DNA from: JAFDZV01 sp966128725
GTDB lineage: Bacteria; Bacteroidota; Ignavibacteria; OLB7
Reading direction: 5' to 3'
NCBI GenBank assembly: GCA_966128725.1
Contig: CBHYLN010000021.1
Span: forward strand, 1-49,287
DNA: 49,287 nucleotides
How positions within the stretch are numbered: the stretch's first letter is position 1; the number at the start of each line of letters is the position of its first letter. The notes beneath the pieces were generated by a model. That model saw nothing but the letters and a program-made list of their open reading frames with translations, had not been told where the DNA came from and searched no databases. Shown piece after piece: positions 17,926 to 26,301 of this stretch. The position numbers and the translations under genes are program-made.

Positions 17926-19938
17926 CTACACGTCCAGGTTCCGCACGTACCGTGCATTGCGCTCGATGAACACTCGCCGAGGCTCCACCGCATCGCCCAT
18001 CAACGTCTCGAACACATGCGCGGCCGTCTGGGCGTTGTCGATCGTCACCTGTTGCAGCGTGCGGGTCTCCGGGTTCATCGTGGTGGACCACAACTGCTCC
18101 GGGGTCATTTCGCCCAGGCCCTTGAACCGGCTGATCACGATGCCGTCGCGCGTGCGATTGGTATCCTCATCCAACGGCGCCTCGTCGCCGCTTTCATCCT
18201 CGTCGCGACCGGCGCGGTTGGCCGCGTCGCGGCGGATACGCGAGATGATCTCGTCGCGTTCGGCGTCGTCGAAGGCGTAGAACTCCTGCTTGCCCTTCTT
18301 CAGCTTGTACAGCGGCGGCATCGCCAGGTAAATCTTCCCGGCCTCGATCAGGTCGCGCATGTAGTTGAAGAACAGGGTCAGCAGCAGCGTGCGGATGTGC
18401 GAGCCGTCGACATCGGCGTCGGCCATGACGATCACCTTGCCGTACCGGGCCTTGGAGACATCCAGCGTTTCGCCGAATCCCACGCCCAGCGCCGTGAAGA
18501 TCGCGCGGATCTCCTCGTTCTCCAGCACCTTGCTCAATCGCGCCTTCTGCACGTTCAGCACCTTGCCGCGCAACGGCAGGATCGCCTGCGAGCGGCGGTC
18601 GCGTGCGCTTTTGGCCGAGCCACCTGCCGAGTCACCCTCCACCAGATAAATCTCGCAGTGGTCCGGATCCTCGATCGAGCAATCGGCCAGCTTGCCGGGC
18701 AGCGTGGATGATTCCAGGGCATTCTTGCGCCGCACCAGATCGCGCGAACGGCGGGCGGCCTCGCGAGCCTCGGCGGCGGTGTACACCTTGTCGATGATCG
18801 CGCGCCCAACCTTCGGGTTCTCCTCAAGGAACTGCGTCAACTGGTCGCCCACAATCGAACGCACAATGCCCTCAACCTCGCCGTTGCCCAGCTTGGTCTT
18901 GGTCTGCCCCTCGAACTGCGGCTCGCCAACCTTCACCGATATCACCGCCGTAAGCCCCTCTCGGAAGTCATCGCCGGTAAGCTGGATCTTGTCGCTCTTG
19001 AGCAGCTTGTTCTTCTGCGCGTAGTTGTTCAGCGTGCGTGTCAGCGCCGACCGGAATCCGGCGACGTGTGTGCCGTGCTCGCGGGTGTTGATATCGTTCA
19101 CATAGCTGAACAGGTTCTCGCTGAACCCGGAGTTGTACTCGAAGCAGACCTCCACCGGAAGGTTCTCCTTCTCGCCGGCGATCAATACGGGCTTCACGAT
19201 CGCGGTGCGCTGTTCGTCGATGTAGCGCACAAATCCCACCAGGCCATCATCGTAATGGAAGATCTCGGTAAGGCCTTCCTCGCGCTCGTCGCGCATGGTG
19301 ATGGTGATCGTGGGGTTCAGGAAGGCAAGCTCGCGCATGCGCTCGGCCAGCGTATCCCAACGATACTCCAGGGCCTTGAAGATCGATCCGTCCGGCTTGA
19401 ACCACTGCGTGGTGCCGGTGGTCTCCCTGGTCTCGGCATCGCCGATGCGATGTACGTCGGCCTGCGGGATGCCGCAGCGATACTCCTGCCGGAAGATCCC
19501 CCCATCGCGGCGGATGGTTGTGATCATGTGCTCGGAAAGCGCGTTCACCACCGATACGCCCACGCCGTGCAGACCGCCGGACACCTTGTACGCGTCCTTC
19601 TCGAACTTGCCGCCGGCGTGCAGCACGGTCATCACCACCTGCAGCGTGGAAACCTTCTCGGTTGGGTGGATGCCCACAGGAATCCCGGAACCGTTGTCGG
19701 ACACCGAGATGGAGTTGTCCTTGTGGATTACCACCTCGATCGTGTCGCATCGCCCCGCGAGCGCCTCGTCGATCGAGTTGTCGACAACCTCGTACACCAG
19801 ATGGTGCAGCCCTCGCTGGCCGATGTCGCCGATGTACATGGCGGGCCGTTTGCGCACCGCCTCGAGACCTTCGAGCACCTTGATGCTCTCTTCAGTGTAC
19901 CCGTTTGATGTGGAAGGCTTTTCTACTGCAGTGTCCAC
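17926..19938 (-). CDS. gyrB: DNA gyrase subunit B
   Basis: The 670-residue ATPase subunit of DNA gyrase, which supercoils DNA with GyrA. The GHKL ATPase domain shows EVVDNSIDEALAG (about residues 50-62), DNGSGIPVGIH (81-91) and GGLHGVGVSVVNALS (121-135). The TOPRIM domain shows EGDSAGGSAK and MADADVDGSHIRTLLLT. QLWSTTMNPETRTL and the C-terminal end complete the protein. I chose the GTG at 19938 because a TTGAGGAC ribosome-binding site lies just before it. The ATG at 20007 would add 23 basic residues and run into the DUF721 gene's end. An acidic insert (GRDEDESGDEAPLDEDT) lies after the TOPRIM domain. Confidence 0.95.
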   Translation of the reverse strand: MDTAVEKPSTSNGYTEESIKVLEGLEAVRKRPAMYIGDIGQRGLHHLVYEVVDNSIDEALAGRCDTIEVVIHKDNSISVSDNGSGIPVGIHPTEKVSTLQVVMTVLHAGGKFEKDAYKVSGGLHGVGVSVVNALSEHMITTIRRDGGIFRQEYRCGIPQADVHRIGDAETRETTGTTQWFKPDGSIFKALEYRWDTLAERMRELAFLNPTITITMRDEREEGLTEIFHYDDGLVGFVRYIDEQRTAIVKPVLIAGEKENLPVEVCFEYNSGFSENLFSYVNDINTREHGTHVAGFRSALTRTLNNYAQKNKLLKSDKIQLTGDDFREGLTAVISVKVGEPQFEGQTKTKLGNGEVEGIVRSIVGDQLTQFLEENPKVGRAIIDKVYTAAEAREAARRSRDLVRRKNALESSTLPGKLADCSIEDPDHCEIYLVEGDSAGGSAKSARDRRSQAILPLRGKVLNVQKARLSKVLENEEIRAIFTALGVGFGETLDVSKARYGKVIVMADADVDGSHIRTLLLTLFFNYMRDLIEAGKIYLAMPPLYKLKKGKQEFYAFDDAERDEIISRIRRDAANRAGRDEDESGDEAPLDEDTNRTRDGIVISRFKGLGEMTPEQLWSTTMNPETRTLQQVTIDNAQTAAHVFETLMGDAVEPRRVFIERNARYVRNLDV

Positions 19939-20012
19939 GCTGTCCTCAAGAAAAAATCCAAATGAAGATCCACCTGCCCGTGCTCGATCGCCAAGCCGCG
20001 ACGGCATGTCTG

Positions 20013-20291
20013 TTAGCGGAGGATGATCTCCTGCACTACCTCGGCGCCGAAGCGTTCGTTCACCTTCTGGCGAATTTCCTCACGGCGCATCATCAGCTCG
20101 TTCCGCCATACCGCACTCTCCACCCGCACAAACATCCGCCCCTTGTCGATGCGCTCCACAGTTGCCTGCCGAGCCACCGCCTCGCCGACGATCTCCAGCC
20201 AATAGGCCGGCACCGACGCCTCCTGCACCTTGTCGGTAAGGTCGTTCTCACGGAGCCACTGTTGGATCAATGAACCGATCCGTTCCGCCAT
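20013..20291 (-). CDS. DUF721 (DciA-like) protein
   Basis: A 92-residue protein of the DUF721/DciA family. The core reads WLEIVGEAVARQATVERIDKGRMFVRVESAVWRNELMMRREEIRQKVNERFGAEVVQEIILR, with the W-I-G-A pattern and final VxxIxxR typical of the domain. In bacteria lacking DnaC or DnaI, DciA proteins help load or activate the replicative helicase. That role fits the neighbouring replication genes but is inferred. It sits between recF and gyrB, 74 nt upstream of the gyrB start. The long in-frame extension to 20582 is not coding-like. Confidence 0.82.
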   Translation of the reverse strand: MAERIGSLIQQWLRENDLTDKVQEASVPAYWLEIVGEAVARQATVERIDKGRMFVRVESAVWRNELMMRREEIRQKVNERFGAEVVQEIILR

Positions 20292-20442
20292 GATCGACTC
20301 TGTATGATTTGCGCAGAATGGTTTGCGGAGATGCCCGCCATCTGATCGGAAGGCCGCCCGATGGCAACCAGCCGGGATCGCCGTTTTGTACCGGCGCAAA
20401 CCCCTTCGGCGCACCGTGCGTTCGGGTGTGCAATTCAACCCG

Positions 20443-20450
20443 CAAAGATA
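20443..20450 (-). promoter_or_regulatory. -7 box TATCTTTG upstream of DUF721-gyrB
   Basis: A perfect minus-strand TAnnTTTG box, followed by C as in many Bacteroidota promoters, located about 150 nt before the DUF721 ATG inside the ~296-bp recF-DUF721 gap. No strong -33 TTG. It could give gyrB expression independent of dnaN-recF. Confidence 0.5.
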
Positions 20451-20587
20451 GGAAAAATCCGGCTTGCAGCCATGTTTCAGGGGCGCTGAGAAGGCCTGTT
20501 CGGCAAGAAAAATGGTGTCACGATGTAGCGCCCGTTTGGGCCTTCGGCGGACGGGCGGGCCGCCCCCTCCAACCCCGATCATTCGGG

Positions 20588-21946
20588 CTACGACCCGGGG
20601 CCTTCCGCGCCTGCTGGAAGACCGGAATCGGCGGTCGATTCGGCAGTCGATTCAGCCGCGGAATCCCCCGCCGGTTCGCCAACAATCGACGGCGTTTCCG
20701 GTAATGGTACTTCCGGTAACGGTATTTCCGGTAACGGTGCCTCCGGCCCCTGCGCCCCCCGTGTTCGCGGCTCGGCCGCCGCGCCGGCAGCGCCGTACTG
20801 CACAGCGGCAATACAGCCGCCTACCACCTGAAAGTGCGCCTCGCCCGCATCCAGGCTGCGCCGCTTCAGGAACGGAAGGAAATCCAGCGAGGCAACGGTG
20901 ATGAAGGTTTGCGCAAGCCCGCGCGTGATCTCGTACACGCGCTCGGCGCGTTCGGCATCCAGCTCGCCGAAGATATCGTCCAGAAGGATCAGCGGTGACT
21001 CGGCGCATTGCTCGGCCAGGTAATGGAACTCCGCGATCTTCAGGCCGATCAGCAGCGTCTTGTGTTGCCCCTGGCTGGCCGAGGTGCGCACATCGCCGCC
21101 GTTGATCTCCATGCGTAGATCATCCCGGTGGGCGCCGAACAACGTGGCGCCGCGCCGCTGCTCCTCCTGCCACACCTGCTGGCACCGCAGCCACAACGCA
21201 TCACGGTAGGCATCCACGCTCGGCAACGGCTCGGTGATGCCGTCCGGCTGGTACCGGATGTCCACATGCTCCACGCCGCTGGCAACGTGCGCGGCCGTGC
21301 GGCGGAATATCGGCTCGAACTCGTGCAGGAACGTGGTCCGTTCGTGCATCAGGTGCGCCGCGCGTTCGATAAGCCCCTCGTCCCACGGTTCCACCAGCGC
21401 GCGGTCCAGCGCACGGCCCTGCTTGCGCGCGTTGGCCAACAGAGCATTGCGCTGCTTCAGGATGCGACGATACTGGATCAGGTCCTCCAGGTAGCGCCGC
21501 TTGGCCTGCGAGATAACGATATCCACAAACCGCCGGCGTTCGGCCGGCGCGCCAACTGTGATGGCCTTCATGTCCGGCGACAGCACCACCGTGGGCGCCG
21601 CACCGATCACTTGCGCTGCATTGCTGGCCGGCGATCCATCCAGCACGATTGTCTTGCCGCTCGCCTTCGCCGATCCGCCAACGTACCGCACCTCGATGCG
21701 CCGTGGAACCCCGTAATCGCTTGTGCCCTCGATCCTGGCCTCGAACCCGCTCTGCCCACGGCGCAGCACGCTTGCGTCGTTGGTGCCCACGAACGATCGT
21801 GTCAGCGAACAGATGGAGATGGCTTCGAGCACGGTGGTTTTGCCCTCGCCGTTCAAACCGGTAAACACGTTCACCCCCTCGGCGGGGGCAACGTCGGTTA
21901 CGACGTGGTTGCGAAGATTCTCGAAGAAGAGTCGGCGCAGACGCAT
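20588..21946 (-). CDS. recF: DNA replication and repair protein RecF, with long C-terminal tail
   Basis: A 452-residue SMC-like ATPase that loads RecA at gaps. The N-terminus reads RLRRLFFENLRNH, and Walker A is GLNGEGKTTVLEAI (about residues 30-43). Further motifs are VVLSPDM, LFGAHRDDLRM, the ABC-type signature TSASQGQHKTLLIGLKIAE and Walker B PLILLDDIFGELDAERAERV. The normal protein ends near residue 390 (HFQVVGG). After it comes a ~60-residue tail rich in Pro, Glu and Ala with tandem LPE-x-P pentads. The ATG at 21946 gives the standard N-terminus. It lies between dnaN and DUF721-gyrB. Confidence 0.93.
   Translation of the reverse strand: MRLRRLFFENLRNHVVTDVAPAEGVNVFTGLNGEGKTTVLEAISICSLTRSFVGTNDASVLRRGQSGFEARIEGTSDYGVPRRIEVRYVGGSAKASGKTIVLDGSPASNAAQVIGAAPTVVLSPDMKAITVGAPAERRRFVDIVISQAKRRYLEDLIQYRRILKQRNALLANARKQGRALDRALVEPWDEGLIERAAHLMHERTTFLHEFEPIFRRTAAHVASGVEHVDIRYQPDGITEPLPSVDAYRDALWLRCQQVWQEEQRRGATLFGAHRDDLRMEINGGDVRTSASQGQHKTLLIGLKIAEFHYLAEQCAESPLILLDDIFGELDAERAERVYEITRGLAQTFITVASLDFLPFLKRRSLDAGEAHFQVVGGCIAAVQYGAAGAAAEPRTRGAQGPEAPLPEIPLPEVPLPETPSIVGEPAGDSAAESTAESTADSGLPAGAEGPGS
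20696..20745 (-). repeat. 15-bp tandem repeat inside the recF tail
   Basis: Three and a partial fourth 15-bp units (core TCCGGTAACGGTATT on the plus strand) encode the pentads LPE-[IVT]-P in the RecF C-terminal tail. The third and fourth codons vary most. Confidence 0.8.
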
Positions 21947-22069
21947 GGGTAGCAAACCGATGACGCGCCCGGGCATATGCCTGTCGGGCGCGCCGTGGCC
22001 CCCATACAAAGGGAAGCCGGTGTTGCGATTGTTGAAGCGTGAAGCCCGTAACGGGCGCCCGCGGTGGGC

Positions 22070-23188
22070 TTAGTTATTCAGGCGAATCGGCATCAGGAGC
22101 ATCAGCACGTCCTGGCCGTTGGCGCCGCCGTGCGGCGTGATCAGCGAAGGACGCAACGGCGTCGAGAAGTCGAACGCCACGTCCTCGCTGTCGATGCGGT
22201 CCAGCGCGTCGCGCACGTATTGCGAGTTGAAGCCGATCTCAAGCTCCTCGTTGCCGTAATCACATGGCACCTGCTCGTAGGCCTCGCCGCCGGTATCCAT
22301 GTCCTCGGCCTGCACGCGCACGCCATCCGGGGCGATGCGCAGCCGCACCTGGCGGGTTTGCGAGTTGGAGTACAGGCTTACGCGCTTCACGGTGTTCAGC
22401 AGCTCCTCGCGCCGGATCACCATCCGCTTGTCGTTGGCCTGCGGTATCACGCTTTCGTAGTTCGGATAGTTCTCGTCGATCAGGCGTGCGGTTACCGTGG
22501 TAACGCCGTCGGCGAATCGCACATGGGTCTGGCTGGCCTCGAGCGTGATGTCGTCGGCATTAAACGCCTTCGAGGCAAGGTTCAGCGCCTTCGGCGGAAC
22601 GATGATGTCCAGCTGGTCGCCGGTGGTGCCGGCCATGTCGTGGTCGATCACGCGCACAAGGCGGAAGCCGTCGGTTGCAACCGCCCGGATCTCATCCGGA
22701 CGGAACTGGAACAGCACGCCGGTCATCGCCGGGCGGAACTCGTCGCCCGAGCAGGCGAACACGGTGCGATCGATCATCGACGAGAACTTCGCCAGCGGCA
22801 GCTTCAACGAGGCCTTGGCCTCGAATCGCGGAAGCTGGGGGAACTCCGCCGAGTCCAGCCCGGAAAGCTTGTACTGGCCGCTTGCGGTGTGCAGCGTGAT
22901 GCGTTTGGTGGCGGGCTCAACATCGAACGTGAGATCGCCGACGTCCAACGCACGCACGGTATCCACCAGGCGCTTGGCCGGAACCAGGATGGAACCGCCG
23001 GCCGTGGCTTCCACTTCGATTCGCGTGGTGACCACGATATCCATGTCGGTCGCCGTCAGGCTGAGCGACGAGCCATCAAGGTGCATGAGGATATTCTCCA
23101 ACACCTGCATCGGCGAGCGCTGCGGCGTGGCACTGGAGATACGCGAAAGGGCCTGAGCAAATTCCTTGACTGCAACACGGAAGTTCAT
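22070..23188 (-). CDS. dnaN: DNA polymerase III beta subunit (sliding clamp)
   Basis: A 372-residue clamp that tethers DNA polymerase to the template as a ring-shaped dimer. The three-domain pattern is visible: LENILMHLDGSSLSLTATDMDIVVTTRIEV in domain 1, KLPLAKFSSMIDRTVFACSGDEFRPAMTGVLF in domain 2, and the C-terminal EDVAFDFSTPLRPSLIT ... VLMLLMPIRLNN, ending with the classical MP-R-L. The ATG at 23188 gives the standard N-terminus MNFRVAVKEFAQAL. It starts the minus-strand block dnaN-recF-DUF721-gyrB. dnaA, its usual upstream neighbour, is absent; recX lies there instead in the opposite orientation. Confidence 0.96.
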   Translation of the reverse strand: MNFRVAVKEFAQALSRISSATPQRSPMQVLENILMHLDGSSLSLTATDMDIVVTTRIEVEATAGGSILVPAKRLVDTVRALDVGDLTFDVEPATKRITLHTASGQYKLSGLDSAEFPQLPRFEAKASLKLPLAKFSSMIDRTVFACSGDEFRPAMTGVLFQFRPDEIRAVATDGFRLVRVIDHDMAGTTGDQLDIIVPPKALNLASKAFNADDITLEASQTHVRFADGVTTVTARLIDENYPNYESVIPQANDKRMVIRREELLNTVKRVSLYSNSQTRQVRLRIAPDGVRVQAEDMDTGGEAYEQVPCDYGNEELEIGFNSQYVRDALDRIDSEDVAFDFSTPLRPSLITPHGGANGQDVLMLLMPIRLNN

Positions 23189-23429
23189 AGCGGAGTGCGT
23201 TCGGGATTCGATTGAGAGATTCTGTACTTCTGGCGCGGACTGTGCGAGGCCGCGTGCATGCCGCCCCGGCGGCGGCGCTTTCAAGCGCGGCGCCCGAAAT
23301 CGGCTGGTGGATTCCGGGCGGCGTGCAAGCTACGAAACGGGCCACGCCCCGCCAAGCCGGTCGCACCCCTTGAGGCCCCAACCGGCAGATTTCTCATCAC
23401 CGGATCGCCGACCCCCGGCCCGCCGTGTG

Positions 23430-23437
23430 TAGATTTG
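23430..23437 (+). promoter_or_regulatory. -7 box TAGATTTG before recX
   Basis: A perfect TAnnTTTG box that ends 10 nt before the recX ATG, predicting a very short or absent 5' leader. No TTG at the ideal -33 position. Confidence 0.5.
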
Positions 23438-23447
23438 TGCCGACATC

Positions 23448-24185
23448 ATGGCCAGCAACCCCGAACCATATCAGCCCCCGGATGCCGACGGCGCACCCGA
23501 ACTTGTGATCACCGACGCCCAGGAGCAGCGCAAGCGCACCACGCGACGCTCGATCTTCGTCAACGGTGAATTCGTAATGGGCGTCAGCGAGGAGATCTAC
23601 GTAAAGTATGCCCTGTTCAAGGGCCGTGTGGTCACCGCGCAGTTCATCGAGGACGTTCGCCGGGCCGAGGAGATCTACGCATGCCGCGAGGCCGCAATGC
23701 GCGCCCACGGCGCACGCATGCGCAGCCGCAAGGAGATGCGAAGCCGATTGCTGGAGAAGGGGTTCTCCGAGGAGGCGGTACAGGCAACGATGGAGTTCCT
23801 GGTGGAGTATCGCATGATCGACGACGACGCCTTCGCCCGGGCTTTCGTGGCCGATCAACTGCTGCGCCGCCCGGTGGGGCGTCGCAGGCTGGGCGACGAG
23901 CTTCGGCGGCGCGGCATCACCAAGGAAGGGATCGCCGAGGCCCTGAACGATGTTGCCGGCGAGCAGAGCGAACTGGATAACGCCCTGGCCGCGGCGCGCA
24001 AAAAAGCGCCCACCATACGCCATGCCGACCCACGCAAGTGGGAGCGTTCGATGTCCGCGTTTCTGGCCGGTCGCGGGTTCGGCTGGGACGCAATCAGCGC
24101 CGTGCTTCGCCGTCTGCGCCAGGAGCGCGGCGCAACGGAGGATCCGTTCGCCGATACCGAATCCAATCCCGACGACCTGCCATGA
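23448..24185 (+). CDS. recX: Regulatory protein RecX
   Basis: A 245-residue RecX homologue, a modulator of RecA filaments. The helical triplets are recognisable: RSRKEMRSRLLEKGFSEEAVQATMEFLVEYRMIDDDAFARAFVADQLLRRPVGRRRLGDELRRRGI (about 92-160), followed by a third repeat ending in ISAVLRRL. The N-terminal ~65 residues form the extra region common in FCB RecX (SIFVNGEFVMGVSEEIYVKYALFKG). It is divergent from dnaN across 259 bp. Its TGA overlaps the start of the next gene (ATGA). Confidence 0.88.
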   Translation: MASNPEPYQPPDADGAPELVITDAQEQRKRTTRRSIFVNGEFVMGVSEEIYVKYALFKGRVVTAQFIEDVRRAEEIYACREAAMRAHGARMRSRKEMRSRLLEKGFSEEAVQATMEFLVEYRMIDDDAFARAFVADQLLRRPVGRRRLGDELRRRGITKEGIAEALNDVAGEQSELDNALAAARKKAPTIRHADPRKWERSMSAFLAGRGFGWDAISAVLRRLRQERGATEDPFADTESNPDDLP

Positions 24186-24451
24186 CGGACGAACACGACG
24201 AATTCGAGGACTTCAACCCGTGGGACGACGAGGCAACCGTGTTCGCGCGCGTTGGCGAGCTGACCCCGGTTCGATATGCCTGCGCGGCCTGCGGCCAGGA
24301 CAACGAAACCGAACTGGATCTGGAAGGCGGCTATCGGCAGCAGTATGTGGAGGATTGCACGGTCTGTTGCCGGCCGAATCTGTTGCGCATCACGGTGGAC
24401 CCGGAAACGCTTGCCGTATCGCTCAGCAACGAGCTGGAGTACGATTGCTGA
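24182..24451 (+). CDS. CPXCG-motif cysteine-rich protein
   Basis: An 89-residue protein with an acidic N-terminus and a zinc-ribbon pair: YACAACGQDNETELDLEGGYRQQYVEDCTVCCRPN (CxxC at about 33-36 and 60-63), followed by ITVDPETLAVSLSNE. This matches the CPXCG-type small cysteine-rich proteins, which probably bind zinc; their role is unknown. A 4-bp overlap with recX shows translational coupling, suggesting a shared stress or DNA-related context. Confidence 0.8.
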   Translation: MTDEHDEFEDFNPWDDEATVFARVGELTPVRYACAACGQDNETELDLEGGYRQQYVEDCTVCCRPNLLRITVDPETLAVSLSNELEYDC

Positions 24452-24497
24452 CGGCTCGCTTCTCCCCGCTTGCCCACGCACGACAACGCCGCCACAC

Positions 24498-25472
24498 CTA
24501 CATCACAATGCAGCGCCCGAACCCGTCGCGGATTTCGCGCTCGGGCAGTTCGTGGCCGATCAGCACCAGCCTGGAGGAACGCAGGGCCTCGCCCCACGCG
24601 CTGGTGTATTCCCAAGTCCACACACCATGCACCCCCTGCACCAGATACCGACGGCCGGCGCCGGCCACGTTCACAATGCCCTTGATGCGGTACAGGTCGC
24701 CGTGCAGTTCCTCGACCAGCGAGTCGATCCATTGCTCCAGCCGCAGGGGATCAACAACGCCCGGCTCAACAATGGCAATCGCGGTAACATGATGATGGTG
24801 GTGGTCGTCCGTTTGCGGCAAACCCGGTGTGCTCGCAAGCCCGGCTAACGCCAGTTCGGATGCGGCATGGCGCGTGCGGCCCAGCTCGATCAGCGCCACG
24901 GTGTCCACGTTGGCATGTTCGGCCACATGCAGCTCGGCCACGGGATTCACCTCGCGGATCGCCGCAACCGCCGCGGCCAGTTGGTCGCCGGAAACCAGAT
25001 CGGCCTTGTTGAGCACAACCGCATCGGCATAGGCAATGCCCTGGGCAACCTCCGGACCGCGCATCATCTGCGCCGCATGGTACCGGGCGTCCACAACGGT
25101 TATCACGCCGTCAACCTGGAACCGCTCGCCGGCGTCGGGATGCGCCAGCAACGTCATCACGATAGGCCCGGGTGTTGCCAGCCCGCTTGCCTCGATCACC
25201 AGGTGGTCGAACGCCGGGCGACGCTCCATCAGCCGCTCCACCGCCTCGATCATGTCGTCGCGTACCGTGCAGCAGGCACAGCCGTTGGCCAGCGTGATCA
25301 TGCCATCGTCATCAACGGCGACCACCACATCGTTGTCAACCGGAACCTCGCCGAACTCGTTCTGAATCACGGCGATGCGCAGGCCATGTCCGCCCATCAG
25401 CAAGCGGTTGAGCAGCGTGGATTTGCCCGCGCCCAGATATCCGGCCAGCACCGAGATCCGAAGCACGCTCAC
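24498..25472 (-). CDS. CobW/COG0523-family GTPase, probable metallochaperone
   Basis: A 324-residue G3E GTPase. The P-loop is GYLGAGKSTLLNRLL (about residues 11-25), with FGEVPVDND, the metal-binding CxCC in ANGCACCTV, EASGLATPGPI and the NKADL guanine-specificity motif. A His run (DDHHHHH) lies near residue 222, ahead of the C-terminal CobW_C domain (IKGIVNVAG, HGVWTWEYTSAWG). Such proteins deliver Zn or other metals to target enzymes. The GTG at 25472 is chosen because it begins the typical VLRISVLAGYLGAG; upstream residues are not conserved. It is 69 nt downstream of the YkgJ-type gene on the same strand. Confidence 0.85.
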   Translation of the reverse strand: MSVLRISVLAGYLGAGKSTLLNRLLMGGHGLRIAVIQNEFGEVPVDNDVVVAVDDDGMITLANGCACCTVRDDMIEAVERLMERRPAFDHLVIEASGLATPGPIVMTLLAHPDAGERFQVDGVITVVDARYHAAQMMRGPEVAQGIAYADAVVLNKADLVSGDQLAAAVAAIREVNPVAELHVAEHANVDTVALIELGRTRHAASELALAGLASTPGLPQTDDHHHHHVTAIAIVEPGVVDPLRLEQWIDSLVEELHGDLYRIKGIVNVAGAGRRYLVQGVHGVWTWEYTSAWGEALRSSRLVLIGHELPEREIRDGFGRCIVM

Positions 25473-25541
25473 GCGCCCCCCGGCCTGGTGGCATGCAGCC
25501 CAACGATGGCCGGGCGCCCGATCGAGGCCCAACCCAGGCAC

Positions 25542-25967
25542 CTATTCTTCATCGTTCCGCTTCCCTCCGATCCCCTCGAACAACATGATCTGCACCACCG
25601 GCACGTAGTCCGGATCCTCCTGCTGGTTGCGCTCGAAGTCCAGAATATCGTAATACACACAGGCCCCCTTCCTGCCATGCGCCGGCCACTCGCGGCAGGT
25701 CTTGGGGCGTGCGTCGTAAATGGTGCACAGCCGCGTATCCGGATGCTGGAACATGCACGACGAACCGAAAATCGGATCGGCCGTACGCCTCAGCACACGC
25801 TCGCCCGGCTCGCTGTCCTGCTTGGTGAACTTCTGCCGGGCAGTCTCGAAAGTCACCTTGAAGTGTTTGGCAAGGCGCTTGATATCGGCGTCGGCCACAT
25901 GCACACGCTCGTAGATAGCGCAGCAGTATCCAACACACTTCAAGCAATCGTAGGTCTGTTTCGCCAT
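25542..25967 (-). CDS. YkgJ-family cysteine-cluster protein
   Basis: A 141-residue protein with the zinc/iron-chelating cysteine pattern of the YkgJ (CxxCxxxCC) family. Here CLKCVGYCC lies near residues 8-16, followed by SSCMF, LCTIYDARPKTCREWPA and GACVYYD. The ADIKRLAKHF and RRTADPIFGSSC segments fit the family. The function of this family is not established. The neighbouring CobW-type GTPase, which could supply metal, makes a metal-linked role plausible. The ATG at 25967 gives a short N-terminus just before the first Cys. Confidence 0.78.
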   Translation of the reverse strand: MAKQTYDCLKCVGYCCAIYERVHVADADIKRLAKHFKVTFETARQKFTKQDSEPGERVLRRTADPIFGSSCMFQHPDTRLCTIYDARPKTCREWPAHGRKGACVYYDILDFERNQQEDPDYVPVVQIMLFEGIGGKRNDEE

Positions 25968-26071
25968 GAAGAATGGGTTCGATGCGTTCGGAAGGAAGGC
26001 CACCGGGCAGCCTGGCCGGCCAACATAGCCGATAACGCACAAACGCCAATACGATTGCGCGCATCTCGGTT

Positions 26072-26113
26072 AAAAACCAAGGCCGGCCGCGGCACATACC
26101 GCGGCCGGCCTTG
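26072..26113 (-). terminator. Strong intrinsic terminator
   Basis: A perfect 15-bp stem (26078-26092 with 26099-26113) closed by a 6-nt loop. On the minus strand it is followed by TTTTT. It terminates the LVIVD-repeat gene upstream and lies before the YkgJ-type gene. Confidence 0.9.
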
Positions 26114-26180
26114 TAATGGCGCCGGAACACCCGGCCGCCACCAAGCCTGGAAGTCTGTTGATATACCTAAAGGCCCCCAC

Positions 26181-26298
26181 ACTGTTCAACAACGGTCGGC
26201 TGCACGGCGGCCAACCGGACGCGAATGAGGCGTCATCCCGGGCACGTCGCAGCGGACGGACGTGAAGACCAACGCAGCAGATGCCGTTGCTCAACAGC
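26181..26298 (-). repeat. ~118-bp repeated 3' element, copy A
   Basis: A segment with imperfect inverted ends (ACTGTTCAACAACGG on the left, CCGTTGCTCAACAGC on the right). It is related along its length to 30651-30766: 42 of 52 bases match at the left end and 24 of 30 at the right, with the central CGGACGxGAATGAGGCG at the same offset. It begins 3 nt after the stop codon of the upstream minus-strand gene. Confidence 0.8.
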
Positions 26299-26301
26299 CC
26301 G

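Noticed and set aside
23189..23447. Replication origin between dnaN and recX
   Set aside because: No DnaA boxes, no AT-rich unwinding region and no dnaA. The gap looks like ordinary divergent promoter space.
25549..26130. 193-codon frame overlapping the YkgJ-type gene on the same strand
   Set aside because: The other frame has the conserved cysteine-cluster pattern; this one is Arg/Ala-rich with no pattern.
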